A stretch of 33,504 bases of DNA from Candidatus Nitrosocosmicus sp. (GCA_025934495.1 JAICXY010000031.1:1-33504); one strand, 5' to 3'. Counted from the first letter of the stretch, positions 24,717 through 33,504 are shown. Numbers and translations: made by a program. Notes: a model not told the origin generated them from the letters alone.

Positions 24717-25697
24717 CTAGTTTGGTCTTAAGAGTACCAGTTCATACCATTTATTTTTGTCAAAGAATTCTCGTTCTATTGAGAATCCTGTTCTTTTTAT
24801 CAATTTATCAATATCCTCTGGACTGTATTTATAAGAATTTTCAGTATGAATAGATTCATTTTTTTTAAAATCTATTTTTTTATTTAAAGACGATATGAAA
24901 ACTTGTTGATCCATGCCAGATACAATATGCATTTCAATTCTTTTTTTATCCTGGTTGTAAAAAGCTTTATGTGAAAAATTTTCGATTTTAAAGTTTCCAC
25001 CAAGTTCTTTATTTATTCGATTTAGTAGATTTAAGTTAAATTTCGAAGTAATGCCTTTATTATCATTATATGCAGACTCAATTAAAGATATGCCTTTTAT
25101 TAGATCAAATCCAACTAATAAAAAGTCATCATTTGTAATGTGCAGTCTTATATCCTTTATAAAATTACGTGCATCGTCTACTTCAAAGTTTCCTATACTT
25201 GAACCCAAAAAAATAATTAATCTTGAAATATTTTTTATTTCAATATCATTTTCAAATAAAATGTTATTACAATGATTGATACCGTCTATATATTCATATG
25301 GAATTCCTTTTACGATGATGTTTGATAAGGAATTTTCAAGGTTTGATACAACCGAGGTTAAAAAATTAAAAGAAATGTCTATAGGAAAATAATATAATTG
25401 GTTTTGTTTTTTTAAAATTTCATTGAATAAGAATTTTGTTTTTTTTGAACTCCCACTTCCCAATTCTATCAATACAATTTCTTTTTGAATGTATTCTACT
25501 ATTTTAGAGGCATATCTATCTAGTATTTCTATTTCTGTTCGAGTTGGGTAATATTCAGGTTGTAATGTGATTCTTTCAAATAATTCTGACCCTGTATCGT
25601 CATATAGATATTTCGATGGAGTTGATTTTTGAAATGCATTACTTAAACCTGATAGCACATCTTTTCCGAATTCATTTGTACTTTTATCTAAAAACAA
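24717..25697 (-). CDS. egtD: L-histidine N-alpha-methyltransferase (ergothioneine synthesis)
   Basis: Adds three methyl groups from SAM to the alpha-amine of histidine, making hercynine, the first step to ergothioneine. The 326-aa product matches the family throughout: KYLYDDTGSELFERIT near residue 29, PEYYPTRTEIEIL, LIELGSGSSKKTKFLF near 77, YFPIDISFNFL, IIFLGSSIGNFEVDDA near 165, and FDLIKG. The C-terminal lid has HTENSYKYSPEDI, giving the Glu286-x-Ser288 pair corresponding to the histidine-binding residues E282 and S284 of mycobacterial EgtD. The start is TTG at 25697. No EgtB-like partner is in the window, so sulfur insertion must be encoded elsewhere or be absent. It lies 87 bases after cofH in the same direction. 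Confidence 0.88.
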   Translation of the reverse strand: MFLDKSTNEFGKDVLSGLSNAFQKSTPSKYLYDDTGSELFERITLQPEYYPTRTEIEILDRYASKIVEYIQKEIVLIELGSGSSKKTKFLFNEILKKQNQLYYFPIDISFNFLTSVVSNLENSLSNIIVKGIPYEYIDGINHCNNILFENDIEIKNISRLIIFLGSSIGNFEVDDARNFIKDIRLHITNDDFLLVGFDLIKGISLIESAYNDNKGITSKFNLNLLNRINKELGGNFKIENFSHKAFYNQDKKRIEMHIVSGMDQQVFISSLNKKIDFKKNESIHTENSYKYSPEDIDKLIKRTGFSIEREFFDKNKWYELVLLRPN

Positions 25698-25784
25698 CTT
25701 TTATTTTTTAAAAAATATCAATATAAAGATTTTTGCTTTGATCCTATATAATTTTAATATTATTAAAATATTAACTAAAAAATA

Positions 25785-27032
25785 TTATTTGTTTTTAAAC
25801 CTATATTTATTTAGAGTTATCAATTCTTTATACGATCCAAAAATAGATGGATCGATTCTATCTAAATTTGATTCATATTCTATTTGTTCTTGTTTTTCAA
25901 ATTCTTTAATTATTTTATAAGTTGAAGTTCTTTGAGCTGGAACTTTACCACTAGATCTTATAAGTTTTCTCATATCTTTAGGCCTCAATAGTTGACCATA
26001 TTGGGATCCTGCTGAAGTGGATATACTTTCATTTATCAAACATCCTCCTAAATCATTAGCACCCGCTCCTAAAATAATTTGAGATAACTTTTGACCTTCC
26101 TTTACCCAGGAGACTTGGATATTCTTTATTTGTGAATTAAAGAAAATCCGAGATATTGCGTGCATTTTCATAATTTCAACACCTTCAGCTCCAGGTTTCA
26201 TATCATGAATCGCCCCTTGATTATACATTGGAGATTCGGTATGAATAAAACTAAGTGGAACGAATTCTGTAAAATGTTTTGTTTCTTTTTGAATTTTTCT
26301 CAATATATCTAAATGTGTTACTATATTTTCATATGTTTCTATATGACCATACATAATGGTAGATGTTGTAAAAATATCTAGTTGATGTGCGGTCCTAATA
26401 ACATTAATCCAATCCTCTACACTTATTCTACCTGGAGATATTTTATTTCTAACTTCTTTAACAAGTATCTCAGCGGATGTTCCTGGTAAGCTTCCTATTC
26501 CCTCTTCCTTTAACATTTTTAAATATTCTAATACGGATGTATTAGATCTCAATGAAGCATAAAGAATTTCTTCTGGCGAAAAAGCATGAATATGAATATC
26601 GGGTAATTCTTTTTTTATGGCTCTACATATATCAATATAAAGATATCCATCCATATTAGGTGGTAATCCGGCTTGAATGCATACTTCTGTCGCTCCAAAT
26701 TTCCATGCTTCTTTTGCTCTTGATACTATTTCTTCGATTGGTAAAATATATCCTTCTTCCTGTCTAAAATCTCTACTAAAAGCACAAAATCCACATTGTT
26801 TTACACAGACATTTGTAAAATTGATATTTCTATTTATTACATATGTTACAGTATTTCCATTTTCTCTTCTTCGTAGTTCATCGGCGATTAAATTTATTAG
26901 AGATAATTCGACATCTTTGCTATTGAATAATTTTATGGCTTCTGAATTTGATATTTCCTTATTACTGAGTGAATTATCTAGTATTATTGAAATTTCTGGG
27001 TCTATATTTTTTAATATAGTATCAATATTCAT
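25785..27032 (-). CDS. cofH: FO synthase subunit 2 (CofH), radical SAM
   Basis: Joins a tyrosine-derived fragment to 5-amino-6-ribitylaminouracil in the synthesis of FO, the chromophore of coenzyme F420. The 415-aa product carries the CX3CX2C cluster in NFTNVCVKQCGFCAFSRD near residue 73, then GATEVCIQAGLPPN near 115, HIHAFSPEEI, TSTIMYGH, FVPLSFIHTESPMY, and GANDLGGCLINESIS near 331, all typical of CofH/MqnC-like proteins. Its ATG overlaps the cofG stop in ATGA, showing translational coupling. With cofG next to it, CofH rather than menaquinone-type MqnC is the right call. The C-terminal tail is Lys/Glu-rich. Confidence 0.93.
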   Translation of the reverse strand: MNIDTILKNIDPEISIILDNSLSNKEISNSEAIKLFNSKDVELSLINLIADELRRRENGNTVTYVINRNINFTNVCVKQCGFCAFSRDFRQEEGYILPIEEIVSRAKEAWKFGATEVCIQAGLPPNMDGYLYIDICRAIKKELPDIHIHAFSPEEILYASLRSNTSVLEYLKMLKEEGIGSLPGTSAEILVKEVRNKISPGRISVEDWINVIRTAHQLDIFTTSTIMYGHIETYENIVTHLDILRKIQKETKHFTEFVPLSFIHTESPMYNQGAIHDMKPGAEGVEIMKMHAISRIFFNSQIKNIQVSWVKEGQKLSQIILGAGANDLGGCLINESISTSAGSQYGQLLRPKDMRKLIRSSGKVPAQRTSTYKIIKEFEKQEQIEYESNLDRIDPSIFGSYKELITLNKYRFKNK

Positions 27033-28243
27033 TGCAAATACTCCTCTTTAACTAAACCAGTGTTATCTATTAAAGCTTCAATGTAATCTTTAACATTTTC
27101 TGTTACAAAATATGTATATTTACTTGGATTCGTGATAAATTCTGGATATATTGGTAATCTAGCTCGTAAGGTAAATCCCTTCGATTTGGTAACCGTTTGT
27201 ACATCATCTATTGCAGGCCATGGATATTCAGGATTAACATAATCTGGCGTTAAGGGCGAAATACCTCCCCAATCATTTATACCCGCATCAATGTATCTTG
27301 AATATACTATTGGAGTTAGATTCGGAGGAACTTGGATATTAATATTCTTCAATAAAATTCTAGCAATTGCTATACATTTTAAGAAATAGTCTTCTGAAGG
27401 GGGATTGGCATTTTCCATGCGAGTGCCTACTTTTGGTGCAAAGTTTTGAATTATTACCTCCTGAATATGGCCATATCTTTCATTCAATTCTTTTATGAGT
27501 AATAATGATTTAACAACATCAATTAATCTTTCGCCTATTCCTATCAATAAACCTGTGGTAATGGGTATTTTTAATTCGCCAGCAGAAATTAACGATTTGA
27601 TCCTTACCTTCGGATTTTTACTGGGAGCTTTTTCATGAGCATTTCCTGGTTCTAGTAGTTTTTCGCTAGAATTTTCTAACATCATCCCAAGGCTAACATT
27701 GGTAGATTTTAAGAGAGACATCTCTTTTTTTGTCAAACTTCCTGCATTTGTATGTGGCAATAACCCTGTTTTTTTCAATATCATTTCACTTAAATTTGAA
27801 ATTAATTCAACTAACGTCTTGTATCCTAATTTATTTAACCAATTTTTTGCTTCTATATATTTTAACTCTGGACGTTCGCCTGTTACAATTAATGCTTCAG
27901 TACATCTTAATTTTTTTCCTGCTTCAACCATCGAAAGAACCTGGGAAGGATTTAACATAATAGACTCAATAGCAGATGGTTCTTTTTTATAAGTACAATA
28001 TGAGCAAGTATCTTTACAGAGATTGACTAAATTAATAAATATTTTCCTAGAATAAGTAATTATTTTAAGATTATTTTCTCTATTTCTTAGGTATTGTGAA
28101 AATTTTAAAAGATCAGAAGTGTTTGAATTTAAAATAAAGTTTATAATTTCTGTCTCATCTATGTATCTGTTTTCAGATATTTTATATGCTGTCTCCTGAT
28201 GTTGAAAATCCCTCCGATAATTTAAATTACTAAACTTATTCAT
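27029..28243 (-). CDS. cofG: FO synthase subunit 1 (CofG), radical SAM
   Basis: Partner of CofH, it completes ring formation of the 8-hydroxy-5-deazaflavin FO. The 404-aa product has the cluster motif NLCKDTCSYCTYKKEP (CX3CX2C) near residue 71, then LIVTGERPEL, LPHTNAGSLTKKEM near 164, SLGMMLENSSEKLL, IPITTGLLIGIGE, IIQNFAPKVGTRM near 263, PPNLTPI and INDWGGISPLTPDYVNPE near 320. It has an N-terminal extension of about 60 residues before the cluster. The start is ATG at 28243; an extra TTG codon upstream is unlikely. It overlaps cofH by four bases. An IS relic lies upstream of the gene. Confidence 0.93.
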   Translation of the reverse strand: MNKFSNLNYRRDFQHQETAYKISENRYIDETEIINFILNSNTSDLLKFSQYLRNRENNLKIITYSRKIFINLVNLCKDTCSYCTYKKEPSAIESIMLNPSQVLSMVEAGKKLRCTEALIVTGERPELKYIEAKNWLNKLGYKTLVELISNLSEMILKKTGLLPHTNAGSLTKKEMSLLKSTNVSLGMMLENSSEKLLEPGNAHEKAPSKNPKVRIKSLISAGELKIPITTGLLIGIGERLIDVVKSLLLIKELNERYGHIQEVIIQNFAPKVGTRMENANPPSEDYFLKCIAIARILLKNINIQVPPNLTPIVYSRYIDAGINDWGGISPLTPDYVNPEYPWPAIDDVQTVTKSKGFTLRARLPIYPEFITNPSKYTYFVTENVKDYIEALIDNTGLVKEEYLQ

Positions 28244-28473
28244 CAACCTAAATGATTCTAAAATAATACCCTATTGATAATAAGGATTACTCTATTTCTA
28301 ATTTGCAATTTGTATTACATAAATAATATTCGATAAATACAGGCCATTTTTGATATTATTATTAATGTGTAAATATATAATAGATTTAGTCAATGAGACT
28401 TAATTATACCAAGCATATATTCCATTTAATTATATTTTTTATTTAATGTTTATATATTCAGATAGGAGATATA

Positions 28474-28674
28474 GCCCTGTTAAGTGAAGGGAAAACCGAT
28501 AGCTTGAAAATGATTATTTTATCTATGATCTCTTGAAACAGAACATCTTTAAAAATTATAGATTATGGTGATTATTTGTACTTTCTTGGTTTATCGTTTA
28601 GAAACTTTGCCAAAGCATTATCTTTTTTACTTTCAACAAAGATGAGTTATGCTTCAATCTGGAACAGATACAAA
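28474..28674 (+). pseudogene. N-terminal fragment of an IS6-like transposase (relic E)
   Basis: The left-end sequence GCCCTGTTAAGTGAAGGG then AAAACCGATA matches the left end of relic C. The frame then reads, after one stop, IIDYGDYLYFLGLSFRNFAKALSFL and MSYASIWNRYK, homologous to YLYLVGSSFRNVAKAVS in relic C. It is the only relic of this family in + orientation. It stops abruptly where the inverted repeat at 28675 begins, so the rest was lost or replaced. Confidence 0.55.
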
Positions 28675-28814
28675 AGTGCTTCGTTGCATGATTATTTTTT
28701 CGTTATTTGCTAACGTTTTGTTGCTGTAGGTAAAACGAAAATAGTTCAATTCGATTGTATTATAATACATAAATCTTCTTTTTAACTGATTTTCGAATCA
28801 TGCAACAAAGCACT
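28675..28814. mobile_element. MITE-like 140-bp inverted-repeat unit
   Basis: AGTGCTTCGTTGCATGATTA at 28675-28694 and its reverse complement at 28795-28814 match at 18 of 20 positions, bounding 140 bp without a coding frame. The left arm begins exactly where transposase relic E becomes unrecognisable, consistent with insertion into that copy. No target duplication was clear. It could be a MITE of another IS family, or a large fold-back. Confidence 0.4.
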
Positions 28815-28912
28815 GGAAAAGCATCAGAAGAGGAACTTCAAAGAACATCTTCCTAAATTAAAAATATGAGAAAATAGATATCATTGGTTTAATTTTATCT
28901 TATTCCTTTACT

Positions 28913-29095
28913 ATGGTCTCTTCATTAGGTGTAGATATACATAATTTTGATAATCTTTTTTATATGATTTTATTTCTTATTATTTCAGGCTTTATAACAA
29001 TACTTACAGTTATAACATTTTTTATTATGTTTAGAAAAATGGATCAGTTTGAAGATAAATTGGGTATTGATATATCTATCCTAGACAACCATTAG
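28913..29095 (+). CDS. Small single-span membrane protein (60 aa)
   Basis: An ATG-started frame with one strong hydrophobic helix at about 15-43 (FYMILFLIISGFITILTVIT), followed by a short charged tail MFRKMDQFEDKLGIDISILDNH. A TATA-like TTTAATTTTATC lies about 28 bases before the ATG. It is not recognised, and length alone gives weak support, but the clean membrane helix plus charged tail looks selected rather than random. It stands in a zone of IS debris. Confidence 0.45.
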   Translation: MVSSLGVDIHNFDNLFYMILFLIISGFITILTVITFFIMFRKMDQFEDKLGIDISILDNH

Positions 29096-29252
29096 TATTT
29101 TGATTTAAAAAATAGTCTGATTCAAATTTATTCATACCAACTTTATGTTTAATTTTACTATTAGAAGCATGAATAGGATATGAAAATATATATCATATAA
29201 TAAATCAATCAAGTGTTGTGATTGATATGGTTCTATAATTTTTTTTATGTTA

Positions 29253-29587
29253 TTAATATATTTTTTTATTATCGTCAATAAATTCTTTGATATGCTCTTT
29301 TCCTTTTTCAGTTATTTTTACTAATCCAAGAGTGTAGTCATAATCTGCAGATACTGATTCATTTATATATATCACTCACCTTCCAAATTACAAACATCTT
29401 TTATTAGTTTTTTAGAAACTGGTCCATAGTGACTCGGTTTTCAGTCACTATAAAATCATTTATTAACGATATCTTTTATTCTTTTAGCTGTTAAAAAAGC
29501 ATATTTTTGTAAACAAGTAATACCTTTGATACTATCTACTGTAGATATTAATGTCAATGCTCATTGTGCTTGATGGTCATTACTCAT
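29253..29587 (-). pseudogene. Decayed YwgA-like gene
   Basis: Minus-strand frames read MSNDHQAQ, stop, ALTLISTVDSIKGITCLQKYAFLTAKRIKDIV, stop, HYGPVSKKLIKDVCNLEGE, stops, then DYDYTLGLVKITEKGKEHIKEFIDD to a TAA at 29253. The GITCLQKYAFL helix and the HYGPVSKKL segment followed by a winged C-terminus are the pattern of small YwgA-like or related helix-turn-helix proteins. At least four in-frame breaks in 335 bp show it is dead. The family call is from pattern only. Confidence 0.45.
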
Positions 29588-29629
29588 ATACATAAATGTA
29601 TTTACATTGCAAATAGATTTATATTTTAT

Positions 29630-30010
29630 TATTATTACTCGCGTTTTGTATCAATGTTATCCATTTGTTAATGCCTTCTACTTTAATTCCGCACTCCTCA
29701 ACTGGAGGCTTACCTAGTGCCTGATGTTTTCTAATATAATTATGAAATATCTGACAACCCTTCAAGATGGGAGGATCAATCTTTTCAAACCTCTCGTGGT
29801 CTTCTCTCTATCTCTGATTTCGCCATTCATCCCTTCCATCTTGTTGCGGAACAGGGTTTAACCTATATTGGTATCCTCGTGATACATAATAATTATTTTA
29901 ATTTATTCTATAACTTCTATAAGAGGGATATTTTACGATGTTCTTTGGAAAAATTCTGTTTATACACTAATTCTTCATTACATGTTTCACAAAAAACTTA
30001 TTAGTCTTCT
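29630..30010 (-). pseudogene. Decayed zinc-ribbon DDE transposase, C-terminal part (relic F)
   Basis: Reading minus: FCETCNEELVYKQNFSKEHR near 29945-29996 (zinc-finger-like), then, after loss of most of the catalytic core, NKMEGMNGEIRDREKTTRGLKR, a frameshift, and GCQIFHNYIRKHQALGKPPVEECGI with KWITLIQNAS at the end near 29640. It aligns in order with the end of the intact transposase at 13244 (NNMVERLHGTFKNRVKPMRGLK, YNFCRKHS, TPAEMAG, GWQQLIEKS), so it belongs to that zinc-ribbon type rather than to relics A-E. Internally deleted and dead. Confidence 0.6.
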
Positions 30011-30115
30011 AACCCCATTATTTTGGAACTTGACATACACAGGATTAATATAAATGTTACTTGCTTATAGCTTTTTAAATTATTTCTAAATAAATATGCA
30101 TTATTATTAAAAAAA

Positions 30116-30268
30116 TTAAGAGAAGGCGTCTTTTACTTTTTCTTTTGCCTTGTTCAATGTCTCTGAACTTGGCTTGCCCTCTGCATGGTCTTCAATAGTC
30201 TTTTCTTTTGCATTTACATTCTGTTCTGCATTTTTCATTTTCTTTACATCTTTATCTAAGTCAGTCAT
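30116..30268 (-). CDS. Small highly charged helical protein (50 aa)
   Basis: A clean frame from ATG (CAT at 30266-30268) to TAA encodes 50 aa, starting MTDLDKDVKKMKNAEQNVNA and ending TLNKAKEKVKDAFS. It has many Lys, Glu and Asp residues, no Cys and no hydrophobic core, so it is likely a helical or disordered protein. The composition and the KAKEKVKDA repeat resemble CsbD- or LEA-like small stress proteins; this is a loose match. It has no breaks although both sides are decayed IS sequence, which favours a live gene. A tail-end T-rich stretch lies after the stop. Confidence 0.6.
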   Translation of the reverse strand: MTDLDKDVKKMKNAEQNVNAKEKTIEDHAEGKPSSETLNKAKEKVKDAFS

Positions 30269-31243
30269 TAGATTATAATACATAACAAAGTTTATTATAT
30301 CAATCTATTGGTTTATATAGAATTATCAAACGGTTTTTTACACTACTACATTAACTTGCCACCAAACGACAACTTGACAGAGCCCTATTTTCAATAAATG
30401 TCAAAACAACTTTAAAATAACTATTTAGATAAATTTGAGATAAATTGTCCTAAATATAAGATCAACAGGGCGAATATATCATCTTTCTATTATTCTGTAT
30501 CTTGATAGGTCATATACCGGGGGTTCATTATGGCGAGGAAAGAAATATCGCAGACCTTTTCTATATGTTGCACAGAGATTTTAATATCTTTTACAATACG
30601 GATATGGTTTATACCATGTTTCAATAATATACTACATAAACTTTGTAGTATATTCAAAAACAGTTAAAACTACTTCGGTTGGATAAATGGTATCTAATAT
30701 CCACTGTTTCCGTAATAATTATATCAACAATACGTTAACAGATAACGAATAAAATAATCCTACAAAAAAAGCATATCAAATAAGCCAAATAGAAGAAGAA
30801 TACCTGAAAGAGACAATGTATCAAAAGAAACATTCTTCTACAAAAAAAGTAGGTTATGGAAAGAACATATTGATGATGTCATAATGGGCTCTAGAAACTA
30901 ATTAGATACGATAAGAATGGTGGATACCGATTTTATTTATAATGGTGGCCTATAGTATAATCATTTATTGAAAAATTGTTTTGGGTTAGGCTCTTTGAAT
31001 ATAATACCATACTTGAAGGTTAGATTATTTCTAATTAGGGATCTCAAGTTCAATATTTGATAGTTATCAAACGCGTCAGTAATTAAACCATGTCTAAGAA
31101 TTATAGGAAGGAGATTTGGTGATAATCAAATTGCTTTTATTTTTTTAATGGACAGATAAATTTCCCTATTTTGCATCAAGATCTTTTGAACATTATTTCT
31201 TTAAATCTTTTACAATGAAAAAGAATACAATACAAAAAACAAA
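30269..31243. other. Region without intact genes, with one IS-end-like sequence
   Basis: About 970 bases of decayed sequence. The minus strand at 30367-30385 reads GGGCTCTGTCAAGTTGTCG, which resembles an IS6-type end and could be the left end of relic F's parent. On + at about 30520-30620 a frame reads YGEERNIADLFYMLHRDFNI then NTDMVYTMF to a stop, possibly a gene fragment, and near 30776 IEEEYLKETMYQKKH; neither has a proper start and both end quickly. No RNA gene was seen. Confidence 0.35.
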
Positions 31244-33103
31244 TTAACTTTTTAAATATAAATAAAAAGAGAATGTTGCTCCAATGCCATCCTCATTATT
31301 TTCTGCCCATATTTTTCCGCCATGAGCCTCAATAATATTTTTGCAGATATATAACCCCAAACCAGTGCCTTGAAATGATTTTGTAGTGAATTTCCTAAAA
31401 AGATTTGGTAGGATATCATTATCAACGCCCGATCCTGTATCTTTTATTTTTAATAAAACTATTTCATTAACATCGTTACCATTTATTTTTCCCTTTTCGA
31501 TATCTATAAAAATTGTTCCTTCTTTTATAATAAACTTTATAGAATTATTAATCAAATTTGAAATTACTTGAGATATTCTATTTTTATCCGCATAAACTAT
31601 GTGTGGATTTAAATTATTATTTTTGTACTCGAATTTCATTTTTTTATTATCATTTAAGCTTTTTTTAAATTCTTTGATAATAGTTTGAATTAATTCGTCA
31701 ATATTAAATTCTTCTTTATTTAGATGTAATGTACTACTTTCAAATCTAGTAATGTCTAAAATATCTTCAGTTAAATTCTTTAATCGTTTGGTATTTTTAA
31801 TGATGACATCCAGTAATTCCTTTTCTTCTGTATCTTTTACTTTATTCTTAAAAAGTTCTGTTAAACCTAGGATAGGTTGTATTGGAGTCCTTAATTCATG
31901 AGCTGCGATATTGATGAATTCCTTTTGCATTTTATCATGAACTTTGAGTTGATCGTTGGCTGCTTCAAGTTTTGTATTTGTAATTGAGATCTGCTTATTT
32001 GATTCTTCCAATTCATTTGTTCTTCTTTTTACCTCTTTATCCAATGTATTATTCCATCGGATTAAAAATATAATTAAAATCATAATCGCAGTAGTAAAAC
32101 CGGCAATAAGTGAAAACATTTCTGATCTTTCAATAGAGATTACATCATTAATTTTTGAATATATAGATGATGTAGGAGTTATCACAAATAGAGAATATCG
32201 TGGGCTTGTATTTGCATCAACTGAAATTGGATAGCCTGTGTTTAGTCTTTCACCTTTATTAATGGCATATATAACAGAAGATGGGTTCCCGTCCATTACT
32301 GATTTCACCATATTATTAAGCAATTCATTGTGTCCTGTGATGTTTTGAGATTTATTACCAAAAAAAGGCAATCCAATCAATGATTGCAATGGATGAATTA
32401 GTTGGACCGCCTTACTATCAAGTACTACGAGATATTGAGAATTTATATCATATATATTTCCAAAATGCTTGAAGAAACTGCTTGCAGGAATAACAACTCC
32501 AATTACTCCTATAAACGCTTTTCGTGTATTATTTGTAATAATGGGATAAGAAACACCAATTTTAATATTACCATCTTTTCCTATATATCCATTAGAAAAT
32601 ACAGGAGATAAAGTATTCTTTGCAAGACGGAATATTTCTCTATCAGAAAAATTTTGGTTGTTATATGCTTTTTGCCCTTTTGAAACCATGTTTACTTTTG
32701 CAATCCCATTTTTATCAAGTAGAAATAGCCTATCTATGGGTGTAATTTCATTGATCTGGATATATCTGCTTTCCAAAACCTTGTGGGTACCGTCTGATTG
32801 AAAATCTCCCTCTTGTAAATATTTAGAATAAGCAAGCCCTTGGATATTTGCTTTTATAAAAAATAAATTAGATTGAATATTTTCAGCAAGTGCTTTTGTT
32901 GTATCCATTTGTTCTTTTTGTTGTTGTTCAAATATGGTATTTTTAATTCTATTTTCTGATTGTTGTTGAAAATAAAAGAATAATGTAAAAGAAGTTAAAA
33001 TTATGATTAATGCAAATATGATGACAGTTATTCTTCCATCTATTTTTTTATGAAAGTGAATATTTTTATTGAACATTTTCCTTATATTATTAACCTTGTT
33101 CAA
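31244..33103 (-). CDS. Sensor histidine kinase with extracellular Cache-like domain
   Basis: A membrane sensor kinase of 619 aa. Residues about 25-46 are the first membrane helix (VIIFALIIILTSFTLFF). About 50-325 form an external double-Cache-like sensor (RYIQINEITPIDRLFLLDKNG, FSDREIF, VFSNGYIG, KIGVSYPI, AFIGVIGVVIPA). The second helix is near 330-352, then a coiled coil (RRTNELEESNKQISITNTKL). The HisKA phosphoacceptor is His402 in NIAAHELRTPIQPIL. The HATPase domain has N box VISNLINNSIKF, G1 DTGSGVD and G2 GTGLGLYICKNIIEAHGG. No receiver domain or response regulator is adjacent, so it is an orphan. Ligand unknown; Cache domains bind small organic molecules. Start TTG 33103 or ATG 33076. 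Confidence 0.9.
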   Translation of the reverse strand: MNKVNNIRKMFNKNIHFHKKIDGRITVIIFALIIILTSFTLFFYFQQQSENRIKNTIFEQQQKEQMDTTKALAENIQSNLFFIKANIQGLAYSKYLQEGDFQSDGTHKVLESRYIQINEITPIDRLFLLDKNGIAKVNMVSKGQKAYNNQNFSDREIFRLAKNTLSPVFSNGYIGKDGNIKIGVSYPIITNNTRKAFIGVIGVVIPASSFFKHFGNIYDINSQYLVVLDSKAVQLIHPLQSLIGLPFFGNKSQNITGHNELLNNMVKSVMDGNPSSVIYAINKGERLNTGYPISVDANTSPRYSLFVITPTSSIYSKINDVISIERSEMFSLIAGFTTAIMILIIFLIRWNNTLDKEVKRRTNELEESNKQISITNTKLEAANDQLKVHDKMQKEFINIAAHELRTPIQPILGLTELFKNKVKDTEEKELLDVIIKNTKRLKNLTEDILDITRFESSTLHLNKEEFNIDELIQTIIKEFKKSLNDNKKMKFEYKNNNLNPHIVYADKNRISQVISNLINNSIKFIIKEGTIFIDIEKGKINGNDVNEIVLLKIKDTGSGVDNDILPNLFRKFTTKSFQGTGLGLYICKNIIEAHGGKIWAENNEDGIGATFSFYLYLKS

Positions 33104-33363
33104 ATACCGTCATCCATATAATTTAATAAACAACTCTTCTAAATAAAATACTATTTAATATTAGATTTTTGTAGGATTTTGATGTATCGGATATACCATC
33201 ACTAATTGTATAATTCTATAAATTGTATTATTTAGTAACGCTAATTTTTATATCGGTTTGTTTCCATATAGTATTTTTAAAAATCAAGTTGGGATTATAA
33301 TTGATTATCGTTTTCACTTCCCTATTTTATTAAACTTGTTTGTAATGATCAAATTTATAGAGA

Positions 33364-33504
33364 GGCTCTGTTAACTTAAGCCCTTATTCCTCTGTTATAG
33401 TAGCAAACAAATAGGTTTAACCAATTTCTTATATGCTTTAGTTTGCATTTCTTTTTTCTACAAGGAAAATAGTCGTCAAAGCACTCGGTTCTATCCTTGA
33501 TATA
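33364..33504 (-). mobile_element. Intact C-terminal end and terminal repeat of an IS6-like element (relic D, runs off window)
   Basis: The minus strand, from the window edge, reads YIKDRTECFDDYFPCRKKK, then HIRNWLNLFVCYYNRGIRA, to TAA at 33376-33378, 42 codons without a break. The + strand end GGCTCTGTTAACTTAAG starts at 33364 and fits the terminal repeat of this family; the stop lies within it. It is the best-preserved C-terminus of relics A-D and could be part of an intact copy continuing beyond 33504. Confidence 0.65.

Noticed and set aside
27699-27992. Two + frames inside cofG
   Set aside because: Antisense of the radical SAM core.
30530-30640. ATG-started + frame reading MARKEISQTFS
   Set aside because: Another frame over the same bases (YGEERNIADLFYMLHRDF) has a more protein-like composition, and neither is long enough to call a gene.
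28247-31243. Search for CRISPR-like regularly spaced repeats in the gene-poor region
   Set aside because: Repeats there are transposon ends or single inverted pairs; no regular spacing was seen.

Overview
The window is AT-rich archaeal chromosome, most likely from an ammonia-oxidising thaumarchaeon (Nitrososphaeria; the low GC, TTG starts and abundant decayed insertion sequences suggest a Nitrosocosmicus-like soil lineage). The archaeal call rests on a GHMP-type shikimate kinase, aIF5A with its hypusine lysine, F420 genes cofG/cofH, TATA-type promoters close to start codons and a methylmalonyl-CoA mutase B12 subunit of the kind used in the thaumarchaeal 3-hydroxypropionate/4-hydroxybutyrate cycle. 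The lineage is inferred from gene content, not from a marker search.

Layout. 1-290 is the tail of a decayed IS6-like transposase. 477-8735 is an aromatic amino acid block, all on +: aroD, aroE, archaeal aroK, aroA, aroC, a chorismate mutase-aminotransferase fusion and tyrA, carrying dehydroquinate through chorismate toward tyrosine and phenylalanine (a 65-aa zinc-ribbon gene on - sits between aroD and aroE). The first two steps (to dehydroquinate) are not in the window. ilvC follows with its own TATA box, then mcmA2 on -. 10258-11712 holds a tiny zinc-ribbon gene and IS debris, followed by aIF5A.

12241-15603 is the most unusual region: a 3.36-kb unit bounded by 32-bp terminal inverted repeats (30/32 identical). 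It carries a zinc-ribbon IS6-like transposase, a ribbon-helix-helix-like protein overlapping the transposase by ATGA, a divergent coiled-coil gene, and a small operon of unknown genes, one apparently needing a +1 frameshift at TTT-TAA. Its end sequences resemble those of the small IS relics in the window, so it looks like an IS6-type transposon with passenger genes.

15936-23500 is a housekeeping and mixed stretch: site-2 protease, Trm112-like/SAM methyltransferase, two hypothetical proteins, cysS, a Rieske ferredoxin and metG. 23738-24423 is a near full-length dead IS6-like copy. 24717-28243 (on -) carries cofG-cofH (overlapping, coenzyme F420) and then egtD (ergothioneine). 28247-31243 is a decay zone: IS fragments, a MITE-like inverted repeat, a YwgA-like pseudogene, a small membrane protein and an intact 50-aa charged protein. 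A Cache-type sensor histidine kinase (31244-33103, -) and the intact C-terminal end of another IS6-like transposase close the window. No rRNA, tRNA or CRISPR array was seen.
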